DNA from: a bacterium
Lineage (GTDB): Bacteria > Myxococcota_A > Bradymonadia > UBA7976 > UBA1532
DNA: 64,000 bases
Assembly (NCBI GenBank): GCA_030427205.1
Contig: JAUHXC010000009.1
Location: forward strand, 1-64,000
Direction: 5' to 3'
How positions within the stretch are numbered: position 1 is the stretch's first letter; every line of letters begins with the position of its first letter. The position numbers were made by a program, and so were the translations under genes. Positions 38,109-47,371 of this stretch are shown piece by piece. Below the pieces are notes generated by a model that had not been told where the DNA came from, did no database searches, and saw only the letters and a program-made list of their open reading frames with translations.

Positions 38109-38438
38109 TCAGTGCGCGACCTCCGCGTAGACATGGTCAACGCAGGTCTGCTCTCGGCTATGGTTGTCGGCAGTGTGCCAGACCCCTTCCGTCGGGGCGA
38201 CGAGTTCGAGATCCTGAAGGCGCATGCACCGCCAATTGCCGCGAGACCCCGGATACACAGGGCCACTGCTGCTGGTACCGCCGAACTGATAGCTGAGCGT
38301 CTGCCAGACGCCGTTCTTCGTTCCGACGACATGGGGACACAGCAGCCGCCGATGGCCTTGATACACAGCTTCGATTGGCGTCCGGTCACTGATTGCCTGC
38401 TCGATGATGCGAAGGACGCCCTGTTCGTGAGGGGTCAT
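38109..38438 (-). CDS. small WYL-like domain protein
   Basis: RTPIEAVYQGHRRLLCPHVVGTKNGVWQTLSYQFGG ... GNWRCMRLQDLELV fits the WYL pattern. Confidence 0.65.
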   Translation of the reverse strand: MTPHEQGVLRIIEQAISDRTPIEAVYQGHRRLLCPHVVGTKNGVWQTLSYQFGGTSSSGPVYPGSRGNWRCMRLQDLELVAPTEGVWHTADNHSREQTCVDHVYAEVAH

Positions 38439-38639
38439 ATCTTCCTTGCTGTCTGTTCTCGCGGCGAGTCTCGTGATGCGCCGCCTCCCGTAGGTTCGGC
38501 TATTCTGGACACGACGGGATCGTGCGCAACCCAGCAGATGATCTTGTAATGAGCGTGTAAGGGGGGGATGGCTCGCGACGGTGCAGCCCATCGCGGAGGA
38601 GCTGCCTGGCTACTCACCGCCCCCCGAGCTGAATCGCCA

Positions 38640-38759
38640 CTATCGCCGGCGCACCGTGCCCGACGAGGCCCCGTAGCGCGCGGCCACCTCGTCGAGGCTC
38701 CGGCCGCTGCGATACAGCTCGGCCGCCTCGTCCACGTCGAACTTGATGCGCCGGGCCAT
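38640..38759 (-). pseudogene. truncated paralog of the 4131-4601 HTH gene
   Basis: MARRIKFDVDEAAELYRSGRSLDEVAARYGASSGTVRRR* matches the start of MARRPRFDIEEAARLYLSGLNLEDVAEQV...SSGTIRRH; IVAIQL remnant adjacent in another frame. Confidence 0.75.
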
Positions 38760-38859
38760 GGCCCGCCTCTTCTCTGTCGCTCCGCGCCTCTGGTACCACG
38801 GCCGAGATATCGTCAAGTCTTGTGGATCGGAATCGCTTCGATGGCGTCCTTCGACCTCC

Positions 38860-39153
38860 TCAGCTCTCGTCGTCGAGACCCAGCACCTGCCGGGCCTTGT
38901 CATCCCACCGCACACCGAACTCGTCGGCGAGTCGCAGCACCTCGGCACACTTCGCGACCCGCTCGGCATCGTCAACCGCGTCGGCCTCGGCGATCGCGGC
39001 GCGTAGCTTCAGCCGCAGCTCCCCGTTCTCGAGCAGATCGCCGGTGACGCTGCGCGCGTAGTCGGCGAAGCTGTAGTCTCCGGCCTGCATCGCGGCGATG
39101 AGGGTCGCCGAGAGCCGGGCGCCGAGTTCGTTGTCGATCGTCATCCCGGCCAT
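38860..39153 (-). CDS. 97-aa accessory protein coupled to the IS256 transposase
   Basis: MAGMTIDNELGARLSATLIAAMQAGDYSFADYARSVTGDLLENGELRLKLRAAIAEADAVDDAERVAKCAEVLRLADEFGVRWDDKARQVLGLDDES; start overlaps transposase stop as TGATG. Confidence 0.7.
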   Translation of the reverse strand: MAGMTIDNELGARLSATLIAAMQAGDYSFADYARSVTGDLLENGELRLKLRAAIAEADAVDDAERVAKCAEVLRLADEFGVRWDDKARQVLGLDDES

Positions 39154-40466
39154 CACGCCGCCTCCTGCTCGATGGCCGTGTCGGGCGCGGCGACCGCCTG
39201 GGGCATCCGGTCGGTGCGCTCGACCTGCTCGCCGTCGGCGAAGACCACGCCAGCCCTCACCAGCGGCAGCAGCTGCGGGTTGTCGAGCCGTCGCCAGCGC
39301 TTCTCGGCGGCGAGCAGCAGCTTGAACGCCATCGCCAACCCCGCCTTGCGCGAGCCGGCCCCCTTCGTCTGTCGCGTGCGGTGCTTGACTGTCGCGAACG
39401 TCGACTCGATCGGGTTCGTCGTGCGCAGGTACTTCCAGTGGTCGGCCGGGAAGTCGAAGTACGCCAGCAGCTCGTCGAGGCCGTCGGTCAGCGACTTCAC
39501 CGCCTTGTCGTACTTCGCGCCGTAGTCGGCCTCGAACTGACCGATGAGCCCGAGCGCCTCGGCGCGGGTCTCGGCGGCGGCGATGTCGTCGAAGCGCTGC
39601 TTGAACAGGTCCTGCTTCTTGCGCGGGATCTTGCCGAGCACGTTGGCCCGCTTGTGGACCCAGCACCGCTGGCTCCGGGTCTCGGGGAAGACCTCCCGCA
39701 GCGCGAGCCAGAACCCCCGGGCCCCGTCGGCGACCGCGATGGCCGGCGCGCGCATGCCGCGGCTGCGCAGGTTGCGCAGGATCTCGAGCCAGTGCTCGGT
39801 CGACTCGCTGTAGCCGCCCTCGATGGCGATGACCTCCTTGGTGCCGTCCGGGCGGGCGCCGATGACGACCAGGGCGGCGACGTTCTCTTCGCCGAGGCGG
39901 ACCTTCAGATGCACCCCGTCGGCCCACATGTAGACGTAGTCCCGGTCGGCCAGTGAGCGGGTGCGCCAGGTCTCGTACTCGGCGCCGAAGCCGGTGATGA
40001 GTCGGCTGATGGTCGACGGCGAGAGCGCCGCGTCTTCGCCGAGCAGGCAGCGCAGGGCCTCCTCGAAGTCGCCGGTCGACAGGCCGCGCAGGTACAGCGC
40101 TGGCAGGACCTCCTCGATGCTCTTCGACCGCCGTAGATACGGCGGCAGGATTCGGCTGGTGAACCGCTGCCGTTCGCCGTCAATGACCCGCTTGTCGTTC
40201 ACCCGTGGGGCCTGCACGGTCAGCGTGCCAGCCCCCGTGGTGATACTGCGGGGCCGGGCCCGGCCGTTGCGCACGACCTGGGCGTGACCGCGTTCGTCGC
40301 GGGCATCCTGGTGGCGGCGGATGTACTCGTCGACCTCGGCGTCGAGGGCGGCGACGAGCAAGCGCCGGGCCCCCTCGCGGACGAGCTCATCGAGGCTCAG
40401 GGGCAGGTGATCATCGAGCACGACCGGCTCGGGCTTCTCTCTCGTCGTGTAGTCGCGTAGCTTCAT
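39153..40466 (-). CDS. IS256-family transposase
   Basis: YVYMWADGVHLKVRLGEENVAALVVIGARPDGTKEVIAIEGGYSESTEHWLEILRNLRSRGM ... ETRSQRCWVHKRANVLGKIPRKKQ ... TTNPIESTFATVKHRTRQTKGAGSRKAGLAMAFKL. Confidence 0.97.
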   Translation of the reverse strand: MKLRDYTTREKPEPVVLDDHLPLSLDELVREGARRLLVAALDAEVDEYIRRHQDARDERGHAQVVRNGRARPRSITTGAGTLTVQAPRVNDKRVIDGERQRFTSRILPPYLRRSKSIEEVLPALYLRGLSTGDFEEALRCLLGEDAALSPSTISRLITGFGAEYETWRTRSLADRDYVYMWADGVHLKVRLGEENVAALVVIGARPDGTKEVIAIEGGYSESTEHWLEILRNLRSRGMRAPAIAVADGARGFWLALREVFPETRSQRCWVHKRANVLGKIPRKKQDLFKQRFDDIAAAETRAEALGLIGQFEADYGAKYDKAVKSLTDGLDELLAYFDFPADHWKYLRTTNPIESTFATVKHRTRQTKGAGSRKAGLAMAFKLLLAAEKRWRRLDNPQLLPLVRAGVVFADGEQVERTDRMPQAVAAPDTAIEQEAA

Positions 40467-40746
40467 TTCTGGCGTACCTTTCCACCGATGGCAGTCGGTG
40501 TTGGTTCTTCTCGTACCTGGAAGGTACGCCACCTTCGTCAATCCACGATCCACAACTCCCGGCTATACCTCTGTGCCAAGAGCGCGCTGGCAGAGCCGCC
40601 CAGATCCTCGGGATGTTCCGTCGAATGTTCCAGCCGCAGGGGGTAGAAAGGGGCGCTGGGCGGTACTGGACGACACCGAGAGCACGCCTCAACTATCCGA
40701 CATCATGGCCAAATTCACGCCCCCGCTGGGTTTCGTCGAATGTGCC

Positions 40747-40758
40747 CGATAGTTGATG
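40747..40758. other. right attachment core (12 bp)
   Basis: CGATAGTTGATG, identical to 17246-17257. Confidence 0.9.
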
Positions 40759-43361
40759 AAGGGGTAGTAGGCCCGATAGTCGGCGGCCCGGCTGCGCACG
40801 ATCTCGAACGGGTCGGCCCCCTGATCGAAGGCGTGGCAGCTGACGAGCCCGCCCTCCCATTCGTCGGAGCAGAAGAGATAGGGCACCCGCACCGGGCGAT
40901 CGGTGTCGTCCTTGGCGTCGAGGTAGTCGTCGTAGGCCATCCAGCGGCGCCCCGCGTCGGCGATGTCGTCGAGCCCGGGGAAGGCCCGGGCGAGCGTCGT
41001 GTAGTGGAAGCGTTCGAGCGCGGTGATCGACGGCAGGCCGGGGTCGTCGTAGGTGAAGCCGTCTTCCCCGCGGTCGAGCAGCTCGCCCGCCTCGCCGAGC
41101 GCGGCCCGGGTCTTGGCGAAGACCTCGACGTAGCCCGGCCCGGTCTCGATCCCGGCGTCGGTGCGGCGGGCGTCGGCGGTGTAGCCGAAGATCAGGGCGG
41201 CGCGGTCGTACTTGCCGAGCCCCTGCAGGTCGTTATGCCAAGCGTAGCCATAGTCCATGATCGAGCTGTACTGCTTCTGCCGCATCAGCCCGCTGCGCTG
41301 CTCGTCGGTCAGCTCGACCATGCGATAGATGTCGCCGAGCGACTCGACCTCGGTCAGCGTCTCTTCCCGCAGCTGCCAGTAGTCGTCGAAGTAGTTGAGG
41401 CTGTCGTAGCTGCCCTGGAAGTTGTGCCGCAGCCCGACGGTGTGGCCCACCTCGTGCTCGGCGGTCGCGGCGAAGATCTCGGCCCGGATCTCGCGCCAGA
41501 TCTGATCGTAGTCGGTGCGCCCGAGATACTGCTGCACCAGGCCCTCGATGTCGGGGGCGACCATGTCGTGCATGTCGGCGGTGCGGGCGCGGGCCGCCTC
41601 GCGGTGGGCCATCATCCGCTTGACGGCCAGGGGCTCGAGCACCCGCGTCGGATCGAGGGCCGCCCGCTCGTCGGCGGTGAGGCCCTGGGGGTCGACGCCC
41701 GGCCTGAGCGCCCGATGCACCTCGTCGTGCAGCAGCATCGGCGTCGCGCCGGCGGCGCGGGCGGCGTCGAGTCGGGCCTCGATCCGGCCCGGATCATAGG
41801 GCCGCAGATCCCGCGGTCGGGCGTCGGGTCGGGCCGGGCGGCGGTGCTTGCCGCGGAAGGGCCGGTCGATGCGCATGCGATCGGTCGCCGACGCCGGGCG
41901 GGGCCGGGTAGCGCGCCCTTCGAGCCGGGCGACCACGTCGTCGGTGAAGTGCTCGCCGCGCAGCAGCGTGTCGAGGTCGAGCTGGTCGTTGAAGTAGCGG
42001 ATGACGTCCACCGCGTAGCTGGCCCAGGTGCTCACCGCGGCGCCGTAGACGTAGGCCTTGCCGCTGATGATCTCGCCGGTGATCGGATCGGCCGCCGACG
42101 GGCCGTAGCCCAGCAGGCCGGTCAGCGTCTCCGGATCGACCCAGTGCAGCGTCGAGTAGCGCAGATCACCCATGCGCGGGGCGAACCCCGGCGCGCCGCA
42201 GGCCTCGGGGTCGCCGTCGGCGACGGGGTTGTGGCACAGCACGAACACCGGGCGGTCGTCGGTCACCCCGGCCGCGTCGAGCCCGACCCGCAGCGCGTCA
42301 TCCCACTGTTGCATCGTGGCCTGCGCGGCCTCTTCGAGCAGCGGATCGGCGGGGAAGGCCGGGCTGAGATAGTAGGGCACCGCCTTCAGGCGGCGCTCGC
42401 TCATGGGCAGCAGCGCGCCGTCCGCGCTGCGGGTGGCCTCCCAGATGCCGTGGCGGTTGATCAGATAGCGGCGGCCCTGGTCGGTGACCCCCCGCCGCTC
42501 GTCATAGGTGAAGTACTCGGTGCGGAAGTAGCCGAAGCGGGCCATGAGCCGGTCGTCATAGTGGAAGGGCTCGTATTGCCGCGGCTCGACCCGGGCGAAA
42601 GAGGCCCGCACCTCGATCTCGGCGGCGGTGCAGTCCTCGGCGCTGTAGCCCCACCAGGTGTAGATGCAGCCCCAGAAGTCGGGCTGGACCCACAGCCGCT
42701 GAACCATGTCGAAGTAGACCATCGCATTGTCGCGGTGCTCGGTGTGCAGCGCCGCGTCGCCGCCCTCTTCGGGCTCGGTGAAGTCGGCCGCCGCCGTCAC
42801 CGCGACGGTGGGCGCGATGAAGTCGAAGTTGGGCACCGTGCTCTGCGACCAGTCGACCCGCACGTAGTCCCGCTCGTGCCACAAGCGGTCGTCATAGTCT
42901 TCGACCAGCACGTTGCCCTGCTCGCCCGTCGCGGCGTTGTAGTCCCGAATCACGTCGACGTGCGCCAGGATGGGCCAGGCGGCCACCGGGTTCTCGGTGC
43001 CGTCGAAGCCGGCGTCGGTGGACGGCGACAGCGCGCCGCGCACCCGGGGATAGCTGCGGTAGGCCACCAGCATGTCGCGGCGCACCTCGAAGCGCACCCG
43101 CTCGAGCAGGGACGTCTCGCCGATGAAGGTGAACGCGCTGGTCGGCGGGACCCCGACGACCGTCTGCAGCATGTGCCACTCGCCCTCGAGATCGGCCTTG
43201 GCGATGAGGTTGCCCTGGGTGCGGTCGATGTCGGGCACCGGCTCGCTGCAGCCGAAATGCGGGCCTGCCAGCGCGGCGAGCAGCGCGGTGAACAGCGCGG
43301 CGAGCGCGCGTGGCCGGGGGCGGCCGGGCTGCGGTGGGTCGTCGTGGGCGGTGCGGTGCAT
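40747..43361 (-). pseudogene. 5' fragment of zinc metalloprotease (metzincin-type) gene interrupted by the island
   Basis: Lipoprotein-type N-terminus; AEHEVGHTVGLRHNFQGSYDSLNY (HExxHxxGxxH); native frame breaks at YYPFINYR, followed by foreign tail AHSTKPSGGVNLAMMSDS*. Confidence 0.92.
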
Positions 43362-43491
43362 GCGGGCTCCCTCCCGTGGCCGTGATCCCGGGCCACGTTC
43401 GGGTTAGCATCGGCCGGCCGGAGGGCGCCGTGCAACGCCGACGTGACGCCACGTCGGCGACGGTGGCCGCGACAGACGCCGAGGAGGGGCG

Positions 43492-45333
43492 ATGATCGAC
43501 GAGGCGAGCCGCAGCAGGCGGCGATGGGCGCGGGTGCCGCGGTGGGCGGTGGTCTGGCTGTGTGCGCTCGCGATCGCGGGCTGCGACGACGAGACGCCCG
43601 CGGTGGTCGACGGCGGCGCGGGCGGCTCCGGCGGAGGCGCGGGCGGCGCAGGCGGCGGCGCGGGCGGCGGGGCAGGGGACTGCATCGAGGGCGACAGCTA
43701 CTGCGACGGCATCGACGAGGTGGTCTGCCAGGGCGGGGCCTGGGTGATCAGCGGGTCAGACGCCTGCGCGCCCGAGGTCTGCGAAGGCCCCGGCTGCGGC
43801 GACGACTGCGCGGCGGCGGCCCAGCGGCGGGCGTACCTCGGCTGCGAGTTCTGGCCGGTCGATCTGGACAACGCGGTGGAGATCAGCCGCACCGTGCCCG
43901 CCGACGGCGCCTGTCCGGTGGGCACCGTCGCCAGCGAGGCGTTCGAGGTCTGCCAGCCGGGCGGGGCGAGCGCCTGGCTCTGCGAGCCCGACGGCAGCTG
44001 CGACGACGGCTCGCCCTGCGGCACGATCCCCGTCTGCGTGCAGGACGCCCAGAGCGCGCCTTTCGCGGTGGTGGTCTCCAACCCCTCCGACAGCGCCGCG
44101 GTCGCCGTGACCCTGGAAGGCCCGGGCGGACAGATGCACCAGCAGATGGTGCCGCCGGGTGAGGTCGCCACGCTCAAGCCGTCGGCGCTCGGCTGGCCCG
44201 ACGGCTCGCTGGACCATACGAGCCGCGGCCGGGCCTATCGCCTCACCTCCGACGCGCCGATCGTCGCCTATCAGTTCAACCCGCTCGACAACGTCGGCGT
44301 CTTCAGCAACGACGGCTCGCTGCTGCTGCCGAGCCACGCCAACGACACCGTCTACTATGCGCTGACCCAGCCGACGCTCGATCGCTCGCCGGCCCACGAC
44401 TTCACCGGCTACGTGGCCATCGTCGCCAGCGAGGCCGGCACCACGCCGATCCGGGTGACGCCCACCGTGGAGGTGCGCGCGGGTATCGGCATCGGCCCGT
44501 TGGCCGCCGGGCAGGCCCACGACTTCGATCTGCAGCAGGGCGAGGTGCTCAACCTCGAGGCGGTGGGCAATGGCGATCTGACCGGGACCCGCATCGAGGC
44601 CGGCGACGGCCGCACCCCGTTCGGCGTCTTCGTCGGCCACGAAGCCATCGGGCTGACCGATCTTCAGCCCAACGTCTGCTGCGCCGACCACATCGAGGAG
44701 CAGCTGTTCCCCGCGTCGGCCTGGGGCCTGCGCTTCGCCGTGGCGCGCAGCGAGCCGCGCGTCGAGATCCGCCGCCAGAGCGAGGTGCCCGACATGATCC
44801 GGGTCATGGCGCTCGAGGCCGACACCGGCATCACCTTCGACCCGCCGGCGCGCGACCGACAGGGCCGCGAGCGCCCGGTCTGCCGGGTGGGCACCGGCGA
44901 GTGGTGCGACTTCTTCATCGACGTCGACACCCTGATCAACGCCGACAAGCCGATCCTGGTGGGCCACTTCCTGACGTCGGCCGGCGCGGGCGGCGCCGAC
45001 AGCCCCGAAGGCGACCCCGGGCTGGCCTTCGCCGCGCCGTTCGAACAGTTCCGCGAGGACTACACCTTTCTGGTGCCGGCGGAGTACGAGCGGCAGTTCG
45101 TCTCGCTGGTCGCGCCCATCGGGGTGACCGTCACGCTCGACGGGGCCGACGTCGGCGGCATGCTCACCCCGTTCGCCGCCGGCAGCTTCGTCGGCGGCCG
45201 GATCCCGGTGCAGCCGGGGCGCCATCGGCTGACCTGCCCCGGCGGCTGCGGGCTGCTGGTCTACGGCTACTCGCCGGCGGTCTCGTACCTGTTCGCCGGC
45301 GGCCTCGATCTGCGCCGGATCACTGTGCCGTGA
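43492..45333 (+). CDS. IgGFc-binding-domain-like secreted protein
   Basis: FAVVVSNPSDSAAVAVTLEGPGG ... TSDAPIVAYQFNPLDNVGVFSNDGSLLLPSHANDTVYYALTQPT; Gly-rich linker after lipobox CALAIAGCDDE. Confidence 0.88.
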   Translation: MIDEASRSRRRWARVPRWAVVWLCALAIAGCDDETPAVVDGGAGGSGGGAGGAGGGAGGGAGDCIEGDSYCDGIDEVVCQGGAWVISGSDACAPEVCEGPGCGDDCAAAAQRRAYLGCEFWPVDLDNAVEISRTVPADGACPVGTVASEAFEVCQPGGASAWLCEPDGSCDDGSPCGTIPVCVQDAQSAPFAVVVSNPSDSAAVAVTLEGPGGQMHQQMVPPGEVATLKPSALGWPDGSLDHTSRGRAYRLTSDAPIVAYQFNPLDNVGVFSNDGSLLLPSHANDTVYYALTQPTLDRSPAHDFTGYVAIVASEAGTTPIRVTPTVEVRAGIGIGPLAAGQAHDFDLQQGEVLNLEAVGNGDLTGTRIEAGDGRTPFGVFVGHEAIGLTDLQPNVCCADHIEEQLFPASAWGLRFAVARSEPRVEIRRQSEVPDMIRVMALEADTGITFDPPARDRQGRERPVCRVGTGEWCDFFIDVDTLINADKPILVGHFLTSAGAGGADSPEGDPGLAFAAPFEQFREDYTFLVPAEYERQFVSLVAPIGVTVTLDGADVGGMLTPFAAGSFVGGRIPVQPGRHRLTCPGGCGLLVYGYSPAVSYLFAGGLDLRRITVP

Positions 45334-45452
45334 GCCCTGCGCACAACACCTATACGGGTAAACCCGCATCTGACTGTTGACACGGTCGCGCCCCTGCGGC
45401 ACCGTGAAGCGGTTCCACACGTCCCGTGTTCGCGACTTTGGGGGGAGCGCCG

Positions 45453-45986
45453 ATGGCCGAGCGGGCCAGACGCACCAGCAATGGTTCCTATCTGACCTCG
45501 CCCGGAGTCGCGTACGCCCTCACGACCGTGCGCGAGCGCATGGAGATGATCGCCCAGGCCGACTGGGCGGCCGATCTCGAGTGGGGCGAGGTGGTGCGCA
45601 TCGCCCAGTTCTTCGACGCCTGCACGGTCAAGGCCGGCACCGTCGTCTTCCGCGAGGGCGACCGTGAAGCCTATATGTGTCTGCTCATCTCGGGCCGGGC
45701 CGAGGTGCGCAAGCGCAGCCCCGATGCGGTGACCGACAAGGTCATCTCGGTGATCAACCGGGGCAAGACGTTCGGAGAGATGAGCATGATCGACGGCGAG
45801 CCCCGTTCGGCGACGGTGCTCGCGACCGAGGACAGCACCGTGCTCGTCCTCACCAAACACAACTTCGCCCGGCTGACCGAAGAATGCCCTCGACTCGTTC
45901 TGCGCATGGTCTTGCGGATGTATCGGCAAGCGAGCCAGCACCTGCGGGCCATGAACCTCGCACTGGTGGAACACCTCGAAACGTGA
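45453..45986 (+). CDS. cyclic-nucleotide-binding domain protein
   Basis: FFDACTVKAGTVVFREGDREAYMCLLISGRAEVRK ... GKTFGEMSMIDGEPRSATVLATEDSTVLVLTKHNF. Confidence 0.93.
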   Translation: MAERARRTSNGSYLTSPGVAYALTTVRERMEMIAQADWAADLEWGEVVRIAQFFDACTVKAGTVVFREGDREAYMCLLISGRAEVRKRSPDAVTDKVISVINRGKTFGEMSMIDGEPRSATVLATEDSTVLVLTKHNFARLTEECPRLVLRMVLRMYRQASQHLRAMNLALVEHLET

Positions 45987-47371
45987 ACGTCGCCCCGGTC
46001 GTCCTGCTCGAGAGCGCGGTGGGCGCCCCGCTCTCGGAGCTCACCGATCTGCTGGGGCAATCACTCGAGGTCGAATACGGCGATCGGGTCGCCATCGTCG
46101 AGGTGCGCCCCGAAGGCCCGGTGCCGTGGCGGGTGACCCCCGAAGGCCGCATCCCCCTGGTCGCCGCCACGCGGGCGCCCGACGGGGATGACCCCTTCGC
46201 CGGGCTCGAAGAGCTGCTCGACCGGCTCGTCGTCGACTTCCACTACGTGCTGCTCGACCCCCACCGCGCCGATCCGGCCCTCGTCAGCCGCATCTCGGGC
46301 TATGTCGATCGCGTGGTCTACTTCACCTACGACACCTTCGGCGCGCTGCCCGCTGCGGTGCGCCCCGGGGCGCAGGTGCTGGCGGTGGCCCTGCTCGATC
46401 CGCCCGACGCCCCCTACAGCCGCCGGTTGTACCGGGCCGGCACGACCCGGCTGCGCATGCCGCCGGCCCACTTCGGCAACCGCCGCTCGTACCGTGAGCT
46501 GCCCGCCGCCGAGCGTCAGTCGCTGGCGCGGGTCGCCCGCGCGATCTCGTGCCGCACGGTGGGCCTCGCCCTGGGCGGCGGCGGCGCGTGGGGTTATGCC
46601 CACGTCGCGCTCATCGAGTCGCTGCTCGCCGAAGGGGTGCCGATCGATCTGCTGGCCGGGGTCAGCTTCGGCAGCGTCTGCGGCGCGTTCTACGCCAGCG
46701 ACGGCCTCGGCGGCCTCGAGACGCTCGTCGCCGAGTGCACCTCGCTGGCGTTCTCGGTCTGGGCCAGCGTCGTCAGCACCTCGGCCCTCGACCGCTTCGT
46801 GCGCCGGCGGCTGACCGAGACCTATCTCGAAGCCCTCGAAGTGCCGTTTCTGCCCGTCGCCACCAACATCAGCACCGGCGAGGCCGAGGTCATCCGCATG
46901 GGCCCCATCGGCCTCGGTGTGCGGGCCAGCGGCTCGCTGCCCGGCCTGCTCTCGCCGACCATCGTCGGCGGGGTGCGCTTCGTCGACGGCGGCATCAGCG
47001 CCAACATCCCCGCGAGCATGCTGCCCAGCGAGGGGGCCGATCTGATCATCGCCTCCAACGTCTTGCAGCACCCCGGCTTCACCCAGGTGCGCACCGGCGG
47101 CAACCGCTTCACCCGGGTGGCCTTCGAACTCGATCCCATCGCGCGGGCAAAGGATCTCATCCTCTCGATGTCGACCCTGACCCGCCAGGGCGGCGAGCTG
47201 ATGTCGGTCTGCGCGCATGTGACCTATCAGGCGCGGCTCACCGGCGTCGCCCCGTGGGACTTCATGCGCGGGCCACAGATCGTCGAGCAGGCCCGGCGCG
47301 ACGTCGGGCCGACCATCGATCGCATCCGCCAGGCGTGGGGCACCCTGGCTCGACCGGGAGGGGGCTCATGA
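45983..47371 (+). CDS. patatin-like phospholipase (NTE-type)
   Basis: VGLALGGGGAWGYAHVALIESLLAEGVPIDLLAGVSFGSVCGAFYA ... FVDGGISANIPASML; GTG start overlaps upstream stop. Confidence 0.92.
   Translation: MNVAPVVLLESAVGAPLSELTDLLGQSLEVEYGDRVAIVEVRPEGPVPWRVTPEGRIPLVAATRAPDGDDPFAGLEELLDRLVVDFHYVLLDPHRADPALVSRISGYVDRVVYFTYDTFGALPAAVRPGAQVLAVALLDPPDAPYSRRLYRAGTTRLRMPPAHFGNRRSYRELPAAERQSLARVARAISCRTVGLALGGGGAWGYAHVALIESLLAEGVPIDLLAGVSFGSVCGAFYASDGLGGLETLVAECTSLAFSVWASVVSTSALDRFVRRRLTETYLEALEVPFLPVATNISTGEAEVIRMGPIGLGVRASGSLPGLLSPTIVGGVRFVDGGISANIPASMLPSEGADLIIASNVLQHPGFTQVRTGGNRFTRVAFELDPIARAKDLILSMSTLTRQGGELMSVCAHVTYQARLTGVAPWDFMRGPQIVEQARRDVGPTIDRIRQAWGTLARPGGGS

Larger units (their letters stand above)
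38818..40557 (-). mobile_element. IS256-family insertion sequence with accessory ORF (approximate limits)
   Basis: IS256-type transposase; inverted repeat TTGTGGATCG (38820-38829) / CGATCCACAA (40546-40555). Confidence 0.75.
17246..40758. mobile_element. integrative genomic island, about 23.5 kb, inserted in a metalloprotease gene
   Basis: 12-bp direct repeat CGATAGTTGATG at 17246-17257 and 40747-40758; integrase adjacent to left repeat; excision restores a 4407-nt ORF divisible by 3. Confidence 0.93.

Noticed and set aside
40740-43385. 881-aa + strand ORF opposite the metalloprotease 5' fragment
   Set aside because: Low-complexity Val/Gly/Ala/Arg composition; opposite strand has a clear HExxHxxGxxH protease.
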